Below are positions 8,101 through 12,117 of a DNA stretch of 12,117 nt, one piece after another. Under the pieces are notes generated by a model. That model was given only the letters and a program-made list of their open reading frames with translations. It was not told the DNA's origin and made no database searches. Within the stretch, counting starts at the first letter, position 1. Every line of letters begins with the position of its first letter. This stretch comes from an uncultured Gemmatimonadota bacterium (GTDB lineage Bacteria > Gemmatimonadota > Gemmatimonadetes > Gemmatimonadales > Gemmatimonadaceae). Position numbers and translations under genes: made by a program. The stretch lies in assembly GCA_946478895.1 (NCBI GenBank), contig CAMLDY010000076.1:1-12117 (forward strand), read 5' to 3'.

Positions 8101-8490
8101 CTGCGTGGCTGCGGTAACTCCAGTCACGACCACGGCGTTCAGCTGGGTAACGTCAGTCTTGAGACTGAAGTTCACCGTTTGGCTGCCTGCCGTCAGGCGC
8201 AATGGGCTGACCCCGGGCTGGAATCCGATGGCCCGCGCTCTCACCGTCACGGGCTGGCCGGAGACGCGAGCGGCGGGCACGTTGATGGTGAAGCTGCCGG
8301 CCTGGTTGGTCGTCACGGAGATGTTCAGCTCCGGAACCTGAATGTTGGCCCCGGCGAGCGGTTGGCCCTGGTCCGAAACTACGCGACCGGACACCACAGC
8401 CTCCTGTCCCCACGCAACCGCTGGCGTAAGGACTGCCAGCGCTGCGAGAGTGCCGACGATCGTCATTGCAGAACGGATTAATTTCTTCAT
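5122..8490 (-). CDS. SusC/RagA-like TonB-linked outer-membrane transporter
   Basis: A 1122-aa protein. ATG at 8490 is preferred because GAGG lies 5 nt upstream; the in-frame GTG at 8496 would overlap that site. Residues 1-28 are a Sec signal peptide ending AVAWG before QEA. Residues about 31-110 are a carboxypeptidase-regulatory-like domain (VVSGRVVSDQGQPLAGANI). LNAVVVTG (117-124) is the TonB-box-like linker. The plug spans about 131-248 with LYLLDGVPL, IEDIEVVKG and LYGARAGAGVINITTKSG, the last matching the SusC signature. The remainder is the 22-strand barrel, ending in the aromatic beta-signal RTFTFQLSTSF. It imports a large nutrient across the outer membrane using TonB-ExbBD energy, together with the SusD-like partner encoded next. 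It is the first gene of a five-gene operon. No anti-sigma-interacting STN domain precedes the regulatory-like domain, so direct surface signalling to an ECF sigma factor is not indicated. Confidence 0.95.
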   Translation of the reverse strand: MKKLIRSAMTIVGTLAALAVLTPAVAWGQEAVVSGRVVSDQGQPLAGANIQVPELNISVTTNQAGSFTINVPAARVSGQPVTVRARAIGFQPGVSPLRLTAGSQTVNFSLKTDVTQLNAVVVTGVTAATQQVKLPFTVSKIDSAAMPVTGTNALAQIQGKIPGATIVASSGRPGTAPQVVLRGPVSLDASGRSQQPLYLLDGVPLQGSLPDINPSDIEDIEVVKGAAAAALYGARAGAGVINITTKSGKTAPSGVRFGARTEAGSSDLEREFPLSKTTDLALTPDAKLFCARLQVGGSPCGRYIDWDQEVQRINNNGLNYSSSPQQFMGDLGFASAPTYEQMTGTFDVTPWPVLRDPVGQLVTSAPFVNSSADMRANVNNTGVYASIGNLNQQGAVKYIGGFVRNSARVNVDQRFGDHVTANINSFYSQTVDHGANIDASNGSSTFFSITRAPWMADLEARDNLGRIVVNHNPLSNSSQNYNPLYDNQYDKRVDRGTRFVGGAAAHYLPFEWLNLDASFGYDRSTGEFHRQWDRGYRTTSDDPATSAGAIQEGSSDNEQYTTSFGGAANKIFGDLNATLTSRFVYGDQTLRNQDLYGEDLVVAGLGTSDAATKNFDIGSGSQTIRDMGFFVGTDFDFKDRYVLSGLVRRDGSSLFGAGNRWQTFGRIAGAWIASREPWWPLPNALSLFKLRASQGTTGQRPRFSAQYETYTIGTGGVLNPQQLGNRFLKPEINKELELGTDLEFFNRIGLNLTHSKAVIDRQILPVPASSASGFSTVWLNAGEITNKTWEGTLTVPIVTRGSLNWTSRVIYDRTQSVITRLDVPEFTGNITVQNTFTVFKFREGEEIGTLHGTAFVTQCSQLPTGFSNQCSMNPTDASAAYRPNSQGFIVWVGAGNQLTEGITRNLWRAQLPLGTGPWGNRTNWGMPMALRDSNGAVANVPLGSALPKYHWGMSHSIDWKKFNVYGLFDAARGQKVFNVQYAWSLGDLTSGEVDQSGKSVETARPVGYYWRQGPSASPTSGSTAGVGGLYDVLQPNSYNVEDASYVKLRELSVNYKLGSVFGNGDWTVGVVGRNLKTWTNFRGFDPEAGTTTGPLNSAVLSGATSYSYPKMRTFTFQLSTSF

Positions 8491-8620
8491 GCGCACCTCA
8501 GATAGGTTCGAAGAGTTCCAAAAAACGATGGATTGCGGCGGACGCCGTGTCGGAGTTCATGTACGGATGCCAGAGATCCTCCCTGTGCGAAGAGGGTGCG
8601 CTATGCTGAACACTGTGACC

Positions 8621-8637
8621 GAGCTCCAAAAGAGCTC
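8621..8637. repeat. GAGCTC-N5-GAGCTC palindrome pair
   Basis: Two copies of the 6-bp palindrome GAGCTC are separated by CAAAA, giving an inverted and direct repeat at once. It lies about 130-147 bp upstream of the SusC start codon, where an operator could sit. It is short and could be coincidental. Confidence 0.35.
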
Positions 8638-8642
8638 AGAAT

Positions 8643-8678
8643 AAAAAACGCGAATGACCGGAACGGGATTATTCCGCG
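8643..8678 (-). terminator. Possible weak intrinsic terminator of the plug-TonB gene
   Basis: On the minus strand CGCGGAA (8678-8672) can pair, with one bulge, with TTCGCG (8654-8649), followed immediately by six T residues (8648-8643). It is about 150 nt after the stop codon at 8830. The stem is short and bulged and a competing CGGAA/TTCCG pairing exists inside it, so this is tentative. Confidence 0.3.
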
Positions 8679-8829
8679 AACCAGTGACTTCGAATCGTCA
8701 GCAAGTTTTTGAGCGCCAGGGATCGGCGGTGGGACCAGATTGTCCAGCCAGGTTTTTGGAACGGGTGTCCGGCTGAAGCGATCGGCCAGAAGGTACAATC
8801 CGGGAATTCAAACGCGCAAGAGCCTTTTC

Positions 8830-9999
8830 TTACCGGCCCCCATCGGGACGGGCCAAGGAATCCGGCTTTTCGGGGCTCGCCGACCCCGTTGGCGGCTGTC
8901 CGACATCGAATCGGAAGGGCTGCTGGACCACCTGCCTCACCCGGCGCCCGGCCTTCTCGGCGGGCACGAACGTCGCCCCTCGCAGCGCGGTCCTTACAGC
9001 ATCCGAGAACAGGGGATCAGTAGAAGACACGATCCCAATCGTGGACTCCTCGACCCGACCCAGGGTGTCGACGACGAACTCCGCAATGGTCAACCCGCGG
9101 ACGCGCGCGGCGTACAGCGGAGGGGGAAATTCGGGCCGGATTGGATGATTGAGGTCGGCGGTCGCCGGGCTGTCCACGTTTTCCGCGGTAAAAATCGCGG
9201 CGCGGTCCACCAGGTCCTCGAGATCCACCTGCGCGCGCGGCGCCCGCACCGGATCGGTGTCGGGCCCGCGCGACCAGATCAACATCGTGCCGCAGCTCGA
9301 GAGATCGCGATTGTCCATGTACCGGAGCGGTGCTGTCGTCGCACCCAGGTAAAGCTCGATGCCCTGGATGCTACTCGGCACGAAAGCATCTACGTCCGTC
9401 TCGCCAGCGGGCATCGGGATCCCGTCCAGCCACACCAGAGGCGAGCAGGTTCTGCCGCGCATCCGCATCGCTGTTATTCCGGCGCGGCCACGCGCCACTC
9501 GAATTCCCGGAACGGTCTGCAGAAGCTGCCCCATATTGCTGGGATTCTGCCGGTCTATCTGATCTCGGGTGATGAAGTATCCCGAAGATCTTTTCTCGAG
9601 GCGTTTATAGTAGCCGGCAAGGCGGCCGCTGTACTCCAGCCGGTTTGGATGCACGACAACGGGTGTGAGAGTAGTCGGAACCACTTTCATCCGAATCAGC
9701 ACCGTGGCGTCGGCGCGGTCGGAGATCTCGACGGGCAATCTGACCGGAGTAAAACCGAGCCGTCGCGCCGTGAGAATTTGCGAGCCGAGTGGAACTCCGA
9801 GGAGAGCGAACTTCCCGCGATCGTCGGTCGCAGCCCGAATCGAGGTTCCCTCGATTGCGACTTCGGCGCCAAAAATCGGTGTCTCCGAAGGATCGGTGAC
9901 GGCTCCCACGAGCGTGCCGCCGCTCTGCGCCGGCATTGCCGTGGCACAAACCGCGACCGTCACGAGGCCAATCGTGCAATGCCGTACACAGCGTAACAT
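8830..9999 (-). CDS. Barrel-less TonB-receptor plug protein fused to a TonB C-terminal domain
   Basis: A 389-aa protein; ATG at 9999 has a strong GGGAGG 5 nt upstream. Residues 1-24 are a signal peptide (cleavage probably AMPA before QSGG). Residues about 28-104 are a carboxypeptidase-regulatory-like domain (GTLVGAVTDPSETPIFGAEV). Residues about 135-245 are plug-like: YFITRDQIDRQNPSNMGQLL, TVPGIRV, VWLDGIPMP, IQGIELYLG and CGTMLIWSRG. No beta barrel follows. Instead residues about 290-366 match the TonB C-terminal fold: PPPLYAARVRGLTIAEFVVD, then TLGRVEEST, FSDAVRTALRGATFVPAEKAGR and a final PFRF strand. It should be periplasmic, with no transmembrane anchor after signal cleavage, so it cannot draw on ExbBD like true TonB. 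A role as an adaptor or competitor at outer-membrane receptors is inference. It is read in the same direction as the SusC operon, 339 bp upstream. Confidence 0.85.
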   Translation of the reverse strand: MLRCVRHCTIGLVTVAVCATAMPAQSGGTLVGAVTDPSETPIFGAEVAIEGTSIRAATDDRGKFALLGVPLGSQILTARRLGFTPVRLPVEISDRADATVLIRMKVVPTTLTPVVVHPNRLEYSGRLAGYYKRLEKRSSGYFITRDQIDRQNPSNMGQLLQTVPGIRVARGRAGITAMRMRGRTCSPLVWLDGIPMPAGETDVDAFVPSSIQGIELYLGATTAPLRYMDNRDLSSCGTMLIWSRGPDTDPVRAPRAQVDLEDLVDRAAIFTAENVDSPATADLNHPIRPEFPPPLYAARVRGLTIAEFVVDTLGRVEESTIGIVSSTDPLFSDAVRTALRGATFVPAEKAGRRVRQVVQQPFRFDVGQPPTGSASPEKPDSLARPDGGR

Positions 10000-10240
10000 T
10001 CGAGCCTCCCCTCAGCGTCGAAGGAGAGCGTAAAATCCCCGCGCAGGTCACTGCGTCAAACCTGGCGCACCAGTTTCTAAGGTATCAATCGTCTCATTGA
10101 GCAACAATAGTCCTTGAGCCCGGTGGGCCGATGCATGCGTGAATGGCGTTTGTACGTTGGAAATCGGTTGCGGCTTCGGTGCAGCGCACCTACTATGAGG
10201 CGCCTCCCGCCGGCCCACCCATCCGTCACCAGGAGATACA
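10000..10240. promoter_or_regulatory. Divergent intergenic region between the two barrel-less plug genes
   Basis: This 241-bp gap must carry promoters for both divergent genes. An imperfect palindrome at 10058-10076 (AAACcTGG-CGCA-CCAGTTT, one extra C) could be an operator. GGTGGGCCG (10122-10130) and CGGCCCACC (10211-10219) are a perfect 9-bp inverted repeat about 80 bp apart. No gene is evident; the long minus-strand frame at 10048-10470 overlaps the well-supported lipoprotein gene and is taken as a shadow. Confidence 0.5.
10168..10196 (+). promoter_or_regulatory. Candidate sigma70-type promoter of the mini-plug lipoprotein gene
   Basis: TTGCGG (10168-10173) and TACTAT (10191-10196) are separated by exactly 17 bp. 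Transcription would start near 10203, about 38 nt before the TTG start codon. The -10 hexamer matches the consensus at four of six bases, the -35 at three, so this is plausible but unproven. Confidence 0.35.
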
Positions 10241-10243
10241 TTG
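10231..10243 (+). promoter_or_regulatory. Ribosome binding site that fixes a TTG start
   Basis: AGGAG (10231-10235) stands 5 nt before TTG at 10241. The codons that follow give a basic N-terminus, a hydrophobic stretch and a lipobox, so the TTG is the credible start. The only nearby in-frame ATG, at residue 9 (10265), would truncate the signal peptide. Confidence 0.8.
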
Positions 10244-10639
10244 CGCCGCCGATTCAAGCTCTTCATGGTTGCTGCCGCGACCACTCTGACTGCTTGCGCG
10301 ACCGCAGGCCCGAACACAACGCCGACTCGTTCCGACGTAATTACCGCCGCCCAGATCAGCACGTCCGGTGCGTCGTCGGCATGGGATGCCGTCCAGCGAC
10401 TGCAGCCACACTGGCTGCGTCCCCCGGCGACCGGATCGATCGCTGGAGGTGTCGCACAGAGCCAGGTCATTCTCGTTTACCTCGACGGCCACCGTCTCGG
10501 AGATGTGTCCAGTCTTCGCACTCTCAGCACATCGGGCATCACGTCGATGCGTTGGCTTGACGCAGCGCGAGCTTCGACCGTCCTTACAGACATCGGATCC
10601 GACCCGATCGCGGGCGCGATAGTAATCCGCACCCAGTAG
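10241..10639 (+). CDS. Mini-plug lipoprotein (132 aa, TonB-receptor plug half)
   Basis: A 132-aa protein from the TTG at 10241, supported by AGGAG 5 nt upstream. MRRRFK is followed by a hydrophobic run and LTAC, with Cys19 as the lipidation site and a short Thr/Pro linker. The rest resembles the core of a TonB-dependent receptor plug: DVITAAQISTSGASSAWDAV (32-51), VYLDGHRLGD (79-88), GITSMRWLDAARAST (99-113) and AGAIVIRT (124-131). These align by eye with LYLLDGVPL, IEDIEVVKGAAAA and GVINITTK of the SusC-like protein nearby. No barrel follows and the stop is clean, so it is a complete short protein, not a remnant. From memory, such short plug-like lipoproteins recur in Gemmatimonadota without assigned function. 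It is divergent from the plug-TonB gene and convergent with the flotillin gene. Confidence 0.82.
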   Translation: MRRRFKLFMVAAATTLTACATAGPNTTPTRSDVITAAQISTSGASSAWDAVQRLQPHWLRPPATGSIAGGVAQSQVILVYLDGHRLGDVSSLRTLSTSGITSMRWLDAARASTVLTDIGSDPIAGAIVIRTQ

Positions 10640-10651
10640 GACGGCCGACCC

Positions 10652-12073
10652 TCAGCGCGTACCCTTCGCCGGCGTGGTGGACGGCGTCGTGAACGACGGC
10701 GCCTTCACCGGCGCGATCTCGCGTTCCCGCACCGACTGAACTTCGCGCTCGCGGCCGTTGTCGCGTGACGCATCTCCACTGCCCTGCAACATCCCGCTGT
10801 TCGAGACGAGCTGTGCGGCGAGCACCGTCTGGATCACGCTGGTGATGTTGTTGGTCGCCGCATCGGCTGCTCCACCGGCCTCGCCACCACCAGAGATCGT
10901 CACCAGTTTCGCCTTGGCCAGTGCGTCGGCGATCACCGGCGCGATGTCCGGAATCATCTCGATCTGCCGGTAGCGGAAGTAACTCTCGCCACCGGCCTTG
11001 ATCGCTTCGTTCACCTTCTGAATGCTTTCCGCCTGCGCCTGCGCGACGGTCGTAATTCTGATCGCCTCGGCCCGGGCGCGCGCTTCGGCCTCGATGCGCA
11101 GCTTCTCGGCGTCGGCTTTCGCCTGCGCGATCTGGGTCGCCTCCAGCTCGGCAACGCGCTGAACGCCGAGCGCGGTCTGCTTCTTCGCCTCGGCCTCGGC
11201 GATCAGAGCGGCGTTCGCGGCCCTGGTCTGCTCCAGCTCGCGCTGCTTGTCCGAGATCACGCGCTCGGCCTCGAGCTGTGCATCCTTCGCTCGCCGCGCC
11301 TGTTGCGCGGTGACGATATCAGCGTTCGCCTGCGCTTCGGCGGCGGATTGCCGGCGGCGCGACTCGGCGACTTCGGACTGTACGACTTTGATGTTCAGGG
11401 AATTGAAGGTGAGTCCGAGATCGGTAAGCTCGCGTGAGCACGCCTTGCGAATGATCACCGCAAGCGGATCGTCATCGTCGTCCATTCCTTCGAGGGCGAC
11501 TTCGGCCGCCCGCGTCACGGGTGTCGGCTTCGCCGTCGCAATCGCGGTTGTCTCACTGGAGCCCGCGCCAAGTTGCGGCATTTGACCTGACTGGAATTGC
11601 GGCGCTGACTTCGCGGAGAAGAGCTGGTCGTGGGTGAGCAGGTTGATCGCGCGGCGCGCGGAGCTCGAGAGCAGATCGATCAGAATGTTTTCCTGATCGG
11701 CGGCATCCTTCGAGAAAAAGCGGTTCGCCGCCGTCTTGATCATGGTGTCGGTGTCGCCGACCGACACGATCGCGCTGGCGAGAATCCGCACCTTGATCGG
11801 TTGCGGGGTCCCGTTGCGATCCACATCAGCGGTCTGGTCGGTGATGTCGAGATCGACGTTGATCGCCTTGCTGGAGAGCGTGGTACCCGTCGTAAGAAGC
11901 GGGACCTCCTTCGATTTTCCGGGCCCGCGATAAATGATCGTGCTCCCCTGCAGCCAGCTCACCATCCGAATGGTTCCGGCTTCGACGTTCCGCAGGAACG
12001 ACGACACGATAAGTGGAATTACACCGAGCACGCCGACGAGAACGGCGACGATAATGATCAGCATCTGGGTCAT
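10652..12073 (-). CDS. Flotillin-like SPFH domain membrane scaffold protein
   Basis: A 473-aa protein; ATG at 12073 has AAGGA about 8 nt upstream. Residues 4-26 are an N-terminal membrane helix, followed by the SPFH/band 7 domain (about 28-235: VEAGTIRMVSWLQGSTIIYRGPGKSKEVP onward, given here in part as RGPGKSKEVP, and LTFNSLNIKVVQSEV at its end). Residues about 235-355 are an Ala/Glu/Arg-rich coiled coil with AEAEAKKQ- and EAEARARAEA-type repeats, and 358-430 is the Gly-containing flotillin C-terminal region. Flotillins form oligomeric scaffolds at the cytoplasmic membrane and affect fluidity and the assembly of membrane complexes. An unusual insertion at about 153-202, rich in Ser/Thr/Pro and ending in five Asp (198-202), interrupts the SPFH domain. 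The last 40 residues are charged and low in complexity. An NfeD partner, common beside flotillins, is not seen; it may lie beyond 12117. Confidence 0.88.
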   Translation of the reverse strand: MTQMLIIIVAVLVGVLGVIPLIVSSFLRNVEAGTIRMVSWLQGSTIIYRGPGKSKEVPLLTTGTTLSSKAINVDLDITDQTADVDRNGTPQPIKVRILASAIVSVGDTDTMIKTAANRFFSKDAADQENILIDLLSSSARRAINLLTHDQLFSAKSAPQFQSGQMPQLGAGSSETTAIATAKPTPVTRAAEVALEGMDDDDDPLAVIIRKACSRELTDLGLTFNSLNIKVVQSEVAESRRRQSAAEAQANADIVTAQQARRAKDAQLEAERVISDKQRELEQTRAANAALIAEAEAKKQTALGVQRVAELEATQIAQAKADAEKLRIEAEARARAEAIRITTVAQAQAESIQKVNEAIKAGGESYFRYRQIEMIPDIAPVIADALAKAKLVTISGGGEAGGAADAATNNITSVIQTVLAAQLVSNSGMLQGSGDASRDNGREREVQSVREREIAPVKAPSFTTPSTTPAKGTR

Positions 12074-12117
12074 CTTGAGTATCCTTTGAGAGAGCGCAAC
12101 GAATCAGGCCCCGCCCA

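Larger units (their letters stand above)
8491..8829. other. 339-bp intergenic region upstream of the SusC operon
   Basis: No convincing gene is present; a 65-codon minus-strand frame at 8601-8798 has no ribosome binding site and no recognisable domain. The region should hold the 3' end of the plug-TonB gene transcript and the promoter and leader of the SusC operon. It contains a weak terminator candidate (8643-8678) and a pair of GAGCTC sites (8621-8637). I could not pick a convincing -35/-10 pair for the operon. Confidence 0.6.

Noticed and set aside
8577..8640. Possible promoter TTGGAG-N18-CATAGC for the SusC operon on the minus strand
   Set aside because: The -10 match is poor and the spacing is not optimal. 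It is no better than several other chance matches in the same region.
8601..8798. 65-codon minus-strand frame in the leader of the SusC operon
   Set aside because: It has no Shine-Dalgarno sequence and no signal peptide or motif. A leader peptide cannot be excluded but is not supported.
8740..9996. 418-codon plus-strand frame opposite the plug-TonB gene
   Set aside because: The minus strand has a signal peptide, a strong ribosome binding site and recognisable domains, while the plus-strand product is a low-complexity Arg/His/Gly-rich shadow.
10048..10470. 140-codon minus-strand frame overlapping the mini-plug lipoprotein
   Set aside because: The opposite strand has AGGAG, a lipobox and plug motifs. 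The minus frame lacks any recognisable feature.

Overview
The window looks like a chromosomal segment of a high-GC, Gram-negative, didermal bacterium. The most likely group is Gemmatimonadota. That placement is an inference from protein style, not a database result. The grounds are a SusC/SusD pair outside a Bacteroidetes-like base composition, a SusC plug ending in the GARAGAGV variant, lipoproteins opening with CGKD plus a G/A-P-S stretch after the lipidated cysteine, and small barrel-less plug-type proteins. Nearly all genes lie on the minus strand.

Layout from left to right. (1) Positions 1-430, minus: the N-terminal 143 codons of a membrane-anchored protein, probably a glycerol-3-phosphate acyltransferase-like enzyme. 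It runs off the left edge inside a perfect 9-bp tandem repeat coding (Gln-Ser-Ala)n. (2) Positions 484-551: two stem-loops, one a strong bidirectional intrinsic terminator. (3) Positions 564-8490, minus: a compact five-gene transcription unit. In transcription order it holds a SusC-like TonB-dependent transporter, a SusD-like lipoprotein, a small lipoprotein with a C-terminal hydrophobic helix, a DUF4397 lipoprotein and a Big_1/PPC lipoprotein. The gaps are 75, 38, 61 and 22 nt. The first gap holds a 10-bp stem-loop and the last gene is followed by the terminator. (4) Positions 8491-8829: a 339-bp leader or intergenic region. (5) Positions 8830-9999, minus: a protein joining a carboxypeptidase-regulatory-like domain, a TonB-receptor plug without barrel, and a TonB C-terminal domain. 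(6) Positions 10241-10639, plus: a 132-aa lipoprotein that resembles only the second half of a plug domain, divergent from the preceding gene. (7) Positions 10652-12073, minus: a flotillin-like SPFH protein, convergent with the mini-plug gene with only 12 bp between stop codons.

Working together: the SusC/SusD pair should import a large nutrient (glycan, peptide or similar) across the outer membrane at TonB expense. The three co-transcribed lipoproteins are probably surface or periplasmic accessory factors. No glycosidase, peptidase or regulator in the window identifies the substrate. The most unusual part is the divergent pair of barrel-less plug proteins beside a complete SusC operon. One of them carries a TonB-type C-terminal domain, so it could interact with, mimic or modulate the transporter machinery. 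The acyltransferase-like fragment and the flotillin are separate membrane housekeeping functions.
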